64,000 nt of DNA, from NCBI GenBank assembly GCA_017999915.1, contig JAGNKX010000004.1, positions 248,001-312,000 on the forward strand, written 5' to 3'. How positions within the stretch are numbered: the stretch's first letter is position 1; each line of letters starts with the position of its first letter. Source of the stretch: Spirochaetota bacterium (GTDB taxonomy: Bacteria; Spirochaetota; UBA4802; UBA5550). Below the pieces are notes generated by a model. The model searched no databases. It was not told the origin of the DNA and was given only the letters and a program-made list of their open reading frames with translations. Shown here piece by piece: positions 1 to 7,969 of this stretch. The position numbers were made by a program, and so were the translations under genes.

Positions 1-177
1 TTCAGAGTCGATTTTATCAGAATAAACATAGGTGCTTATCTGCTTATCAACTGGACCTTCTTTGGATTTTTTCTGATCAATTAACCGGTATGGATATGCA
101 GCTGCAGCACTTTTTTTAGACTCTCCGCAGGATGAAAACAATAAACCTAATATCATAATGGACACTCCCCACCTCAT
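1..177 (-). CDS. Lipoprotein, N-terminal part only (runs off window)
   Basis: The reading frame is open from the window edge to an ATG at 175-177. A GGAGG ribosome site sits six bases before this ATG, so I prefer it to the ATG at 154-156. The first residues, MRWGVSIMILGLLFSSC, form a short signal peptide with a hydrophobic core and a lipobox-like LFSSC. Cleavage before Cys17 and lipidation are therefore likely. The visible mature part is rich in Lys, Ser and Ala, and no domain can be named from the 59 residues present. It could be a host gene flanking the prophage or a prophage lysogenic-conversion gene. The ribbon-helix-helix gene upstream on the same strand could be co-transcribed with it. 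Confidence 0.6.
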   Translation of the reverse strand, partial: MRWGVSIMILGLLFSSCGESKKSAAAAYPYRLIDQKKSKEGPVDKQISTYVYSDKIDSE

Positions 178-232
178 ATGCCGCCTCCATTTTTTTTATT
201 TAGAATTTAACGGAAGCGGCGATTATAGCAAT

Positions 233-430
233 CTATTTTTCCCCGAATATAACCTTTTTGTCATCACCTGGTTCCCGTTTGTCGCCCCCCCGGTCTATGT
301 GTTCATCGATGATCCTTCGGAGGCTTTCGTTTTTCCCGATGCCATATTTTGTGGACATTTCATCGATATAGTTCAATTGTCTATCGGTGAGGCGAAATTC
401 ATGTTTTTTCATTTTCACTGTCGATTTCAA
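233..430 (-). CDS. Small ribbon-helix-helix (Arc/CopG-like) DNA-binding protein
   Basis: This 65-residue protein starts at a TTG (428-430) with a GGAGG site six bases upstream. A later ATG (residue 7) lacks such a site. The basic start (MKSTVKMKKHEFRL) followed by LTDRQLNYIDEMSTKYGIG and then NESLRRIIDEHID fits the strand-helix-helix plan of Arc/CopG proteins. Such proteins bind palindromic operators as dimers. The adjacent 430-730 stretch is full of CATG-containing repeats and small inverted repeats that could be its operators; that link is inference. The tail (RGGDKREPGDDKK) is charged and probably disordered. Whether it belongs to the phage or the host is unclear. Confidence 0.55.
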   Translation of the reverse strand: MKSTVKMKKHEFRLTDRQLNYIDEMSTKYGIGKNESLRRIIDEHIDRGGDKREPGDDKKVIFGEK

Positions 431-1131
431 AACAGCCCTCCATTAACCGTACTTTTGTCATGCAATTCCATGCCTTTTAGCATGCTACCATATACCATGT
501 CAAGCACAATTCTATGCACATGCTAATTGGCATGTTGTCCAATGGCTTCAAACATAAATATTTAAAAACACATGTTATTAACCATACAATAACCCTACAC
601 TAGCCCCCCCCTCGCTGTTAAATTTGTTACAGATGTAACGGCTTGCAACATTATTGCAACCAAATAAAAGCATGTCATTTACATGACATAAAACATGCTG
701 TTAGCCATACATAACGCATGTTGTTTTTGTCTTTTTCTAAACACTATTATATAATATATTTATATAATATAATATATTATTATTATTTATAGGGGATATG
801 ATATATATATAATGTGTGTAGTATATATATGTGTGTGTAAATAATATATGTCATACATAAGGGGGGAGAGACCCCGAAATTAGACTTTCTGACACCTACC
901 GTTTATAGACAATTAATGACAATCATTGCTGATTATATTAAAATACAGTGCGTTGCGCTATATGTAACGCAGTTATTCATCATCAAAGGTACTGTGCGGC
1001 CCCCCTACCCGCGTGCAATACTCGGCCGTGCCGCGCCCGAAACGCGTAGTGTGCCATGCTGGTGACAGGTAGACAGGCATGTCTAAAAATTAATTGACAA
1101 ATTTACGATTATTTGTGTAGAAATCTCGACC
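431..1131. promoter_or_regulatory. 701-base non-coding control region before the terminase genes
   Basis: No convincing gene is present. From about 455 to 725 there are at least eight GCATG or CATGC words and several short inverted repeats: ATGTCAT/ATGACAT at 672-689 and GTTAC/GTAAC at 626-639. From about 748 to 865 the sequence is almost pure A/T with TA and TG runs. A GC-rich stretch follows (990-1060), then an AGACA/TGTCT inverted repeat at 1071-1084. In lambda-type phages the packaging (cos) site lies directly upstream of the small terminase gene, so this region is the natural place for cos and its binding sites. That assignment rests on position alone. Confidence 0.4.
1094..1122 (+). promoter_or_regulatory. 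Candidate promoter for the late (structural) operon
   Basis: A perfect TTGACA lies at 1094-1099. A weak -10 element (TGTAGA at 1116-1121 or GTAGAA at 1117-1122) follows after 16 to 17 bases. Transcription would start near 1128-1130, only a few bases before the ATG at 1132, and there is no Shine-Dalgarno sequence, so the message may be leaderless. The weak -10 makes this tentative. Confidence 0.4.
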
Positions 1132-1848
1132 ATGAGAGTAAGGGCTTCACGGCTTGCCGAGGTCGCCGGCTGCAACCGGCAGAACATCAGCAAGGAAATT
1201 AAAAAGCAGAACCTAGTCCGCGGCGATGACGGCCTCATTGATCTCGACAATCATCGGAACAAACAATGGCTCCTCGCCCGAGGACTCACACCGGTCATGT
1301 TTACGTCGATGGTGAAGGCGAAGAAACCGAAGAAGCGGAAGTCTATAGCGGCTCCTGGGCGCGAGGGAAATACCAATCCAGACGATGACTCCAGGGATCC
1401 TGGGCCCGCGTCTGTTCCCGATGACTTTGCCGCCCTGACCGGGCTTCCTGAGCGCCTGCAAAACATGACAATCCGCGAACTGGTCATGAAGTACGGCGCC
1501 CCGATGAATTTGAAAACCTACGTGGAGATCCTGGCGAAGATCATGGAGGCGCAGCGGAAGGATGTCGAGATCCAGGCCCGCCGGCTTGAAACAATCCCGA
1601 AGGATTTCGTAACCTCCCACGTGTTCCAATACCTCGAGGTCCTCTCTTCCCGCCTGTTTGACTATCCCGATTCATTCATTGATGCCTTCATTGCCGAAGT
1701 ACAGGCGGACCCGAAGAAGGCCCGGATCGCCCTCCCTGAGAAAATGCGAAAAGAGCTCGGTAAGCTCATCCGGGAATCGAAACAGAGTATTGAGCGCAAT
1801 CTCAAGAACCTACGGAGCAAGCATGATAACTCAGACGACAGTGAGTGA
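1132..1848 (+). CDS. Terminase small subunit (Nu1-like)
   Basis: This 238-residue protein opens with a helix-turn-helix (about residues 1-30: RASRLAEVAGCNRQNISKEIKK), the DNA-recognition fold used by small terminase subunits to bind the packaging site. A basic, low-complexity linker follows (KAKKPKKRKS, then an Asp/Gly/Pro-rich stretch). The C-terminal part is helical (about 105-238) and should carry oligomerisation and large-subunit contacts. It is the first gene of the structural operon and overlaps the large terminase start at 1823. No Shine-Dalgarno is seen before the ATG. The call depends on the HTH, the position and the neighbour; the family match itself is not certain. Confidence 0.65.
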   Translation: MRVRASRLAEVAGCNRQNISKEIKKQNLVRGDDGLIDLDNHRNKQWLLARGLTPVMFTSMVKAKKPKKRKSIAAPGREGNTNPDDDSRDPGPASVPDDFAALTGLPERLQNMTIRELVMKYGAPMNLKTYVEILAKIMEAQRKDVEIQARRLETIPKDFVTSHVFQYLEVLSSRLFDYPDSFIDAFIAEVQADPKKARIALPEKMRKELGKLIRESKQSIERNLKNLRSKHDNSDDSE

Positions 1849-3808
1849 TATCGACTACCTCACTACATCCTTTTTGAATATAACTGATACCAAGGAATTT
1901 TTAAAACCATCAGAATATAACGAACAGGTCCGATATCTTCCTCCGGGTCTAACGCCGTTCCCTGGATATTATGATTATAACCGAACTCCCTATCTTCGAG
2001 AAATTGTCGATAGGTTTTCACCGCTCGATCCCTGCCATGAAATCGATGTTATGAAGTCCGCGCAGATCGGCGCAACCGTGGGTATTCTTGAATCCGGGAT
2101 TGCTTATTTTATAGGCTGCGCTCCCCGCCCGATTCTTTATGTGTCTGCCGACAAAGGATTGATTGAAACGGGAATGGAGCTTCGCGTCGAACGCATGCTT
2201 GATTCATGCGGACTCCGCGACCTCATTTTTTCACAAAGCAATATCAAAAAGACGAGGAATACTGGGGATACAAAAAATAAAAAGGAATATCCCGGCGGAT
2301 TTCTCCTAGCGGTCGGTGCAAGAAATCCAGGGAAGCTTCGGATGATATCCGTCCCTGTCGCCATGATTGATGAACTTGATGGGTGTCCTGAAAAATTAGG
2401 TGATGAAGGAAATGTTGATGGTTTAATTACAAACCGGACCAACGCCTTTGCCTCAATTCGTAAAATACTCCGTCTCTCTACTCCGTTGATAATGCAAACG
2501 TCCCAAATATATAAAAACTATATGGCCGGGGACCGCCGCCATTTTCATGTACCCTGTAAGTGCTGCGGTGAATATATTGTCCTCGACTGGCATTACGCAG
2601 AGGCCCAGACGAAGACAGGAGATCCCGCCGGGATTGTTTTTGATGTTACCGAAAGCGGCATGCTTATACCCTCGACGGTGCGGTACAAGTGCCAGATGTG
2701 CGGCGGGGTTATGGAGAATCACGACAAAGCCCTCATCCTCACCGAAGGCCTCTGGAAGCCAACCGCTGAATCGACGAAGCCGAGCAAACATTCCTACTGG
2801 ATAAATTCGTGTTATTCGCCGCCGGGGATGTATTCCTGGGAGGATATGTGCTATGATTGGTTGAAGGCCTGGGACCCGATCCGCAACCGTGTAAAGGACT
2901 TTGAGGAGTTTAAGACGTTCTACCAGACCAAGCGCGGATGGCCTATTGAGGAACGGGGTGAGTCTCCGAAATTCGAGCGCATCATCGCTAACCGCCGGAT
3001 GTACTCCAAGAACACTGTACCGAACCATCTCGCCATCGTCGAAACCGGGAGCCCGGTCCTGGTGGTTGTAGCTTCGTGCGACGTCCACGCCGACAACATC
3101 ATGATTGATATCAATGGTTATTGTATCGGGGGCAGATCATACCAGATCGATTTCCGCGTTATTGAAGGCGACACCGAGAGCCTTATCTCACAATGTTATC
3201 GTGAATTGGAGCGGATCATCGAGAACGAGACGTGGATCTCGGACGATGGGAAAATTTACAAAATCAGATGCACGTTTATTGATGCCGGCTACCGAACGGA
3301 TCAAATCTATCAGTTTTGCTCGCAGTATTCATCAGGCGTGTACCCGACATTCGGCCGCGACTATATCGCCGGCGGGCTGACTCTTCGTGAACTGAATAAA
3401 AAAACAATTGAAAAGGCCGGGTGCATGTGTTACGACATCAATGTGACGAAAATGAAGGACAGGATAGCCGCGGCGATCAGGCGCGACTGGACCACCGGCG
3501 AGCTGCAACCGGAATGGAGGATGAATTTTCCGGAGGATATGAGAGACGACTACTTCAACCAATACACCACGGAGAATAAATACGAGAAGCGCGACAAAAT
3601 CACGAACCGTTTTCTCGGTTTTGAATGGCGCCATAAGCCCGGCGCCGACAACCATGCTTTTGATGCCAGAGGATACAACTTTGCCGGGCTTGAATTTATT
3701 GCTGAATATGCCTGCATTGAGATGCTCAAGCTTGATTCATTAAACTGGGAAGCTTTCTGGCAATATGCGAAGGACGGCAATTATTATCAGGAGGTTACAA
3801 GACCATGA
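1823..3808 (+). CDS. Terminase large subunit (lambda gpA family)
   Basis: This is the packaging motor ATPase and nuclease, 661 residues, close to lambda gpA (641). I chose the ATG at 1823 because the frame upstream is only the shadow of the small-subunit gene. The start overlaps that gene by 26 bases. Visible features are the gpA-type adenine/P-loop segment DVMKSAQIGAT (about 75-85), an ILYVSADKG segment, a Walker B MIDELDG (about 181-187), and two CxxC pairs (CKCCGE and CQMCGG) that form a zinc site between the ATPase and nuclease parts. The C-terminal half, ending near NHAFDARGYN, holds the endonuclease region. It cuts the concatemer at the packaging site and pumps DNA into the procapsid. 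Confidence 0.92.
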   Translation: MITQTTVSDIDYLTTSFLNITDTKEFLKPSEYNEQVRYLPPGLTPFPGYYDYNRTPYLREIVDRFSPLDPCHEIDVMKSAQIGATVGILESGIAYFIGCAPRPILYVSADKGLIETGMELRVERMLDSCGLRDLIFSQSNIKKTRNTGDTKNKKEYPGGFLLAVGARNPGKLRMISVPVAMIDELDGCPEKLGDEGNVDGLITNRTNAFASIRKILRLSTPLIMQTSQIYKNYMAGDRRHFHVPCKCCGEYIVLDWHYAEAQTKTGDPAGIVFDVTESGMLIPSTVRYKCQMCGGVMENHDKALILTEGLWKPTAESTKPSKHSYWINSCYSPPGMYSWEDMCYDWLKAWDPIRNRVKDFEEFKTFYQTKRGWPIEERGESPKFERIIANRRMYSKNTVPNHLAIVETGSPVLVVVASCDVHADNIMIDINGYCIGGRSYQIDFRVIEGDTESLISQCYRELERIIENETWISDDGKIYKIRCTFIDAGYRTDQIYQFCSQYSSGVYPTFGRDYIAGGLTLRELNKKTIEKAGCMCYDINVTKMKDRIAAAIRRDWTTGELQPEWRMNFPEDMRDDYFNQYTTENKYEKRDKITNRFLGFEWRHKPGADNHAFDARGYNFAGLEFIAEYACIEMLKLDSLNWEAFWQYAKDGNYYQEVTRP

Positions 3809-4509
3809 ATATAAACGTCGAGCTAAGAGGTGATAAAGAACTCCAGCGCGGATTTGTTGACTTCGAGAAGGCTGCGGTGATTGCCTGCAAGAATACCCTG
3901 AATGTATGTGTTGCTCTCACCCGTCGTAATGCGGTACAGAATATAAAAAATAAATTCATTCTCCGCAATAATTATACCGTGCGTAATATCCAATATGACA
4001 AAGCATCCGGGAATTCAATCGGGACGATGCAGTCAGTCATAGGTGCAACCAAGGATGCGGAATATATGCGGACGCAGGAACTCGGGGGCGAGAGCCGGAG
4101 CAGGGGAAAATATAAATCAATCCCGCAGCCGCAAGCACGCATGGGGAAGAGCACATCCAAGCCTGTACAAAAAGACGTCTATCTCTCAAAAATCAGAAAG
4201 AAATTTGTCCGCGGCACCGGTGGGCGACACATGCCAGGGAGGTCCCGCTTTGTCGCGATGGCCGCCGCAGGTTTCATGAAGAAAAAGTTTATCAAGCGCG
4301 GATCAAACATATTTCGTGTGAAGGGGTTCTCAAAACCAAACCGCGATAGTGTCAGGATAGAACTAGAAAATCTGTATTACCTCAAAGAAGGCCCGGTACA
4401 TGTCGAGCCACGCGAATGGCTTGAACCGGCAACACGCAAACCAGCCCACGACTTTTATAACATTTTTAAGAGTCAGCTCCGCAAGCTCTGGAAGCATGAT
4501 ATAATTTAA
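3805..4509 (+). CDS. Putative tail-completion/minor tail protein (HK97 gp10/gpZ-like)
   Basis: This basic protein has 234 residues and its start overlaps the large terminase stop (ATGA). The N-terminal part reads as a strand followed by a long helix (VELRGDKELQRGF, then EKAAVIACKNTLNVCVALTRRNAVQNI). That pattern resembles phage minor tail Z or HK97 gp10-type neck proteins. The middle is rich in Lys, Arg, Ser and Gly; the end (VEPREWLEPATRKPAHDFYNIFKSQLRKLW) resembles the conserved end of that family. Its place between terminase and the gpW-like gene is unusual, since tail-completion genes normally follow the capsid gene. The role is uncertain. Confidence 0.45.
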   Translation: MNINVELRGDKELQRGFVDFEKAAVIACKNTLNVCVALTRRNAVQNIKNKFILRNNYTVRNIQYDKASGNSIGTMQSVIGATKDAEYMRTQELGGESRSRGKYKSIPQPQARMGKSTSKPVQKDVYLSKIRKKFVRGTGGRHMPGRSRFVAMAAAGFMKKKFIKRGSNIFRVKGFSKPNRDSVRIELENLYYLKEGPVHVEPREWLEPATRKPAHDFYNIFKSQLRKLWKHDII

Positions 4510-4612
4510 CTGGGGAATATCCCCAGTTGGCCATGATGGCCATGATGAATTCAAGTTCAGAAAAAATGAATTATTGCTTGACAAGTGACATAATATCTGC
4601 CTATCGTCCGGC
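4508..4612 (+). promoter_or_regulatory. Intergenic hairpin plus promoter-like element
   Basis: A perfect 8-bp stem (AACTGGGG/CCCCAGTT, loop AATAT) covers 4508-4528 and includes the stop codon of the gene before. It has no T-run, so it is more likely an mRNA-stability or processing hairpin than a terminator. A second GGCCAT/ATGGCC repeat follows. A TTGACA occurs at 4578-4583, but the -10 at 17-base spacing (CTATCG) is weak. The next ATG (4613) has no Shine-Dalgarno, so a start near 4610 would give a leaderless message. Confidence 0.35.
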
Positions 4613-4864
4613 ATGGGATTTTGGGAAGACAGAATTGATAAAACTCAAAGACAAATCATCGCATACGAGGAGGCGATAGACGCATTAACTACGCAGGGTA
4701 TGTCGTCGTATGATCTTGATACGGGGCAGACCAAGCAGAAAGTAACATTGCTCAACCTTAATGAAATGCAGGGAGACCTGGATAAATTGTATGGCCGTTT
4801 AGAAACACTCGAAGCACGCACGGGAACCACTCGATCGGTAATTACCGTTCGACCCGGATTCTGA
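4613..4864 (+). CDS. gpW-like head-to-tail joining protein
   Basis: This small protein has 83 residues with two predicted helices (WEDRIDKTQRQIIAYEEAIDAL and LLNLNEMQGDLDKLYGRLETLEA). They are joined by a short beta-like turn (YDLDTGQTKQKVT), which is the layout of lambda gpW, a stopper/joiner that lets tails attach to filled heads. Its place directly before the portal gene matches lambda order (A, W, B). No ribosome site is evident before the ATG. The neighbouring portal start lies three bases past the stop. Confidence 0.65.
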   Translation: MGFWEDRIDKTQRQIIAYEEAIDALTTQGMSSYDLDTGQTKQKVTLLNLNEMQGDLDKLYGRLETLEARTGTTRSVITVRPGF

Positions 4865-4867
4865 TGA

Positions 4868-6538
4868 TTGTTATTTAATCCATTCCGCAAAAAACAATCC
4901 AACACCCAGAAGCAACGCCCTACCGGATACGTCGACGGTATCATCTATGATATTTTCGACGGCGACAAGTTCCCTGGATCGTTTGGGGCCACTAAAAATT
5001 ATGACTATGTAGATTACTGGACCCTCCGTGAGCGGTCCATGCAACTCTTCCGTGAGAACCTGTACTGCAAGGGTATCATCCGCCGTATCCTAAGAAATGA
5101 AATCAATACCGGCCTCAACCTCGAAGCGGATATTGTCTCCGAGGTTGTCGGCATCGACCAGGATACCGCGGTCGAAATCGGGACTGAACGCGAAACATCC
5201 TGGTCGCTATGGGCGAATGACCCCTATCTCTGCGACTGGAAACAACAGAAAACCCTCGGTGAGCTCGCGGCCGATGCCCGGATGACCGCCCTCCTCTCTG
5301 GTGATTGCATCATAGTGCTTCGCATCAACCCCACGACCGGCCTTCCCGCGGTAGACCTCATCGATGGCCGACATGTGCAAACGCCATTCGGCCAGACCCC
5401 CCGACTGGGCAACACGATCAAGCATGGAATTGAACTCGACGCGATGAATCGCCATGTCGCGTATTGGGTCCGCCAGGCCGACGGGACTCACGAGCGGATA
5501 CCATGCTGGGGCGAGAAATCCTGGCGCCGCATATCCTGGATGATTTACGGAAGCGAGCGCCGGCTGGACGATCTCCGGGGCGAACCCATCCTCGCGGCCG
5601 CCCTCTATATGCTGAAGGAACTCGACCGATACCGTGATTCCGAATCCAGGGCGGCGACCATCAACGCCATGCTGCCGATGTACGTTAAGAAAACGCAACC
5701 AGGAGCTGGCAGCCGCACGTTTGATGGAGGAGCGATCCGCAAGGGGCAGCAGACCGGAGCATCAAACAAACCCGATGAAGGCCCCCGACGGTGGAATTGG
5801 GCGAAGTGGATCCCCGGCGTCATGCCGCAGACCATGGCCTACGGTGAAGAGATCGAGAGCTTCAGCACGAACCGCCCGAACGTTAATTTTAAAATCTTTG
5901 AGGAGACGATCATCAACGTCTTTTCGTGGACCCTTGAGATCCCGCCCGAGATCACTCGGCTCTTGTTCCAGAACAATTTTAGCGCATCACGTCAGGCAAA
6001 CAATGAATTCGAGGTCTATCTGAAATATCGAACCTGGAAACATGGCCGGGATTTTTACCAGCCCATATATATCGAACTCAACATCCAGGATGCCCTTCTC
6101 GGAAATTGGAAAGCTCCCGGTTTCCTCGACGCATGGCGGGATCTATCCCGCTGGAAAGAACTTAATGCATGGGTCAACGCCCATTGGACGGGGATATCCC
6201 GCCCGAGCGTCGACATCCAGAAAGACGTCAACGCCTGCGGATCGGCTCTCGATTACGGTTTCTGCACCCAGGACTGGGCTGCCCGCCGAATATCGGGTCA
6301 ATCATATAAGTCAATACTTGTTACCCGGAAGCGTGAGATCGACGCCATGAAGAAAGCGGGTTTATCATTCCAGAGCGAAGAGAACAACAACCGGGAGCCC
6401 CTGGTGACTGTTCCCGCGACACCCGATAACCAGGCGATCGAGGCCGCAATCAATTATAAAATGATGAACATGATGAAGCGGATCGATCAGCGCCTGACTG
6501 ATATCGAGGACAATATTGAAGGGGAGAAAGGGATATGA
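4868..6538 (+). CDS. Portal protein (lambda gpB family)
   Basis: This 556-residue protein forms the dodecameric ring at the head vertex through which DNA passes. The start is a TTG, because the ATG at 4864 reads straight into a stop. Recognisable gpB-type segments are RSMQLFRENLYCKGIIRRILRNEINTGL near the N terminus, a central YGSERRLDDLRGEPILAAALYML segment, and WTLEIPPEITRLLFQNNFSASRQA near residue 360. It ends in a coiled, acidic tail (MMKRIDQRLTDIEDNIEGEKG). It overlaps the protease gene by four bases. Length and neighbours agree with the lambda head module. Confidence 0.92.
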   Translation: MLFNPFRKKQSNTQKQRPTGYVDGIIYDIFDGDKFPGSFGATKNYDYVDYWTLRERSMQLFRENLYCKGIIRRILRNEINTGLNLEADIVSEVVGIDQDTAVEIGTERETSWSLWANDPYLCDWKQQKTLGELAADARMTALLSGDCIIVLRINPTTGLPAVDLIDGRHVQTPFGQTPRLGNTIKHGIELDAMNRHVAYWVRQADGTHERIPCWGEKSWRRISWMIYGSERRLDDLRGEPILAAALYMLKELDRYRDSESRAATINAMLPMYVKKTQPGAGSRTFDGGAIRKGQQTGASNKPDEGPRRWNWAKWIPGVMPQTMAYGEEIESFSTNRPNVNFKIFEETIINVFSWTLEIPPEITRLLFQNNFSASRQANNEFEVYLKYRTWKHGRDFYQPIYIELNIQDALLGNWKAPGFLDAWRDLSRWKELNAWVNAHWTGISRPSVDIQKDVNACGSALDYGFCTQDWAARRISGQSYKSILVTRKREIDAMKKAGLSFQSEENNNREPLVTVPATPDNQAIEAAINYKMMNMMKRIDQRLTDIEDNIEGEKGI

Positions 6539-7548
6539 AAATCATCAACATTATCGGTGAGATCGGATGGAATGTTATGCCGCGTGATGTACGCCAGCAG
6601 CTCGCCGACGCCGGCGGGGAAGATATCCGAGTCGATATCACCTCTCCCGGCGGCTATGTGTATGACGGACTCGAAATCATCGGCCTTTTGAATGGCTACC
6701 AGGGCCGCGTTGACACCCACATCGTCGGATATGCCGCTTCCATGGGAGCGTCTATATTCATGGCCGGCCAGAAGAGGACCGCTGAATCGAACGCCGTTCT
6801 CATGATCCACAATCCTTCAGGAATCGCTGTCGGAGATTACCGATCATTCGATGAGGCCTCAAAATATTTCGACGCCATGGCCTCGCACCTCGCGAAAGAC
6901 TACGCCGCAAAATCCGGGAAGGATGTCAAAGCCGTCAGAAAGCTCATGGATGCTGAATCGTATTACTGGGGCGACGAGATTGCGTCCGAGGGCTTCGCCC
7001 ATGAAGTTATCAAGACCGAAAACGCCGGTGAGAAGAATGAAGCCCTCGCCCTCGCCAAGATGAAGTTCATCGAATGCACTGCAAAAATGAAAGCAGAGGA
7101 AGGACGGAAGGACGACATGAAAAAGGCCGCGGCATTGCTCAATTTGCCGGGCAAACAAGAAGAACAAACCCCCGCCGCAGGTGTGGGTAATAATAACAAC
7201 AGGAGGTCAGCAATGACACCGGAACAACTCAAAGCTGAACACCCCGACCTGTATAACGCAATTATGCAGGCGGGTGAACAGAAAGAACGCGAGCGCGTCA
7301 AGGCTCACATGAATTGGCTCGATGCCGATCCGAAGCGTGTTGCCGAAGCGATAGCGAAGGGTGAGGATTTTACCATGGCTCACATGAGCGAATACGTGAA
7401 AGCCTCGCAGAGCAAAACGGACATTAACGATCGGAAGGGAGACAACCCGCCCGATACCAAAACGCCCGAAACAAAGGACGAGAAAGAAGCCGAGGATAAG
7501 CTCCTCGCGGACACGATGAAGTTTTCCAAAAAATCGGGAGGTAACTAA
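6535..7548 (+). CDS. Prohead protease, ClpP/S49 type, with C-terminal scaffold domain
   Basis: This 337-residue protein corresponds to lambda gpC. The first ~190 residues have the ClpP fold: TSPGG near residue 37, the nucleophile in YAASMGA (Ser69), and the catalytic His in AVLMIHNPSG (His92). An Asp is expected in the following helix region (WGDEIASEGF). After a linker (about 195-225) there is a second, helical, charged domain that is the scaffold. A strong internal ribosome site allows that domain to be made alone. The enzyme should cut scaffold and itself out of the procapsid before packaging. Confidence 0.88.
   Translation: MKIINIIGEIGWNVMPRDVRQQLADAGGEDIRVDITSPGGYVYDGLEIIGLLNGYQGRVDTHIVGYAASMGASIFMAGQKRTAESNAVLMIHNPSGIAVGDYRSFDEASKYFDAMASHLAKDYAAKSGKDVKAVRKLMDAESYYWGDEIASEGFAHEVIKTENAGEKNEALALAKMKFIECTAKMKAEEGRKDDMKKAAALLNLPGKQEEQTPAAGVGNNNNRRSAMTPEQLKAEHPDLYNAIMQAGEQKERERVKAHMNWLDADPKRVAEAIAKGEDFTMAHMSEYVKASQSKTDINDRKGDNPPDTKTPETKDEKEAEDKLLADTMKFSKKSGGN
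7213..7548 (+). CDS. Nested scaffold protein made from an internal start (Nu3-like)
   Basis: Inside the protease gene, in the same frame, AGGAGG (7201-7206) lies six bases before an ATG at 7213. This is one of the best ribosome sites of the operon. The product would be the C-terminal 111 residues (MTPEQLKAEHPDLYNAIMQ onward), helical and highly charged, typical of a capsid scaffold. Lambda makes Nu3 from the 3' part of gene C in the same way. The internal start is seen in the sequence; its use is inferred from that parallel. Confidence 0.7.
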   Translation: MTPEQLKAEHPDLYNAIMQAGEQKERERVKAHMNWLDADPKRVAEAIAKGEDFTMAHMSEYVKASQSKTDINDRKGDNPPDTKTPETKDEKEAEDKLLADTMKFSKKSGGN

Positions 7549-7550
7549 TC

Positions 7551-7958
7551 ATGGCAAATCCCGAAATCACCCAAAACACCAGTGAAAAAATAACGGTGAT
7601 GAATCCGAAATACGAATTCGCCACCCTGACCGCAAGCGCCGCGATTACCGTTCCCGCGGGCCAGGTACTCGCGTTCAAAGCGAGCACGAAAAAGTATAAC
7701 CTTTCGAAATCCGGTGCCTCCGCGCAGGCAAACGCAAAGGCCATTATGGCTGAATCCAGAACCTGGGGATCGGCGGGCGATAAGCGCGTCAGGATTCTGA
7801 TCGGCGGAGAAGTCCGTGTTGATGATCTTACCTTCGATGGAACCGACACGATCGACACTCTTCCTTCGGGCGCGTCCGATACGTTCAGGACCCAGCTACG
7901 GGGGTACGGCATCATCGTCCGCAGCGATGCCGATATCGACGAACAAGACAATTCATAA
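7551..7958 (+). CDS. Head decoration protein (lambda gpD-like)
   Basis: This 135-residue, Ala- and Thr-rich beta protein lies between the protease/scaffold and the capsid gene, as gpD does in lambda. The segment AAITVPAGQVLAFKAST, and the pattern KAIMAESRTW followed by VRILIGGEVRVDDLTFDGTD, match the decoration family. These proteins sit as trimers on the expanded capsid and stabilise it against internal DNA pressure. The start ATG follows GGAGG with a short spacer; it is two bases after the previous stop. Confidence 0.82.
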   Translation: MANPEITQNTSEKITVMNPKYEFATLTASAAITVPAGQVLAFKASTKKYNLSKSGASAQANAKAIMAESRTWGSAGDKRVRILIGGEVRVDDLTFDGTDTIDTLPSGASDTFRTQLRGYGIIVRSDADIDEQDNS

Positions 7959-7969
7959 GGAGGCCTATA

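Noticed and set aside
793-815. Left attachment site matching the right junction (shared ATATGATATAT)
   Set aside because: The match is short and lies in a TA-repeat tract where such words are expected by chance.
1658-1822. Upstream extension of the large terminase frame
   Set aside because: It is the shadow of the small terminase gene; its residues are Arg/Ser-rich and unlike gpA, and the ATG at 1823 fits the family start.
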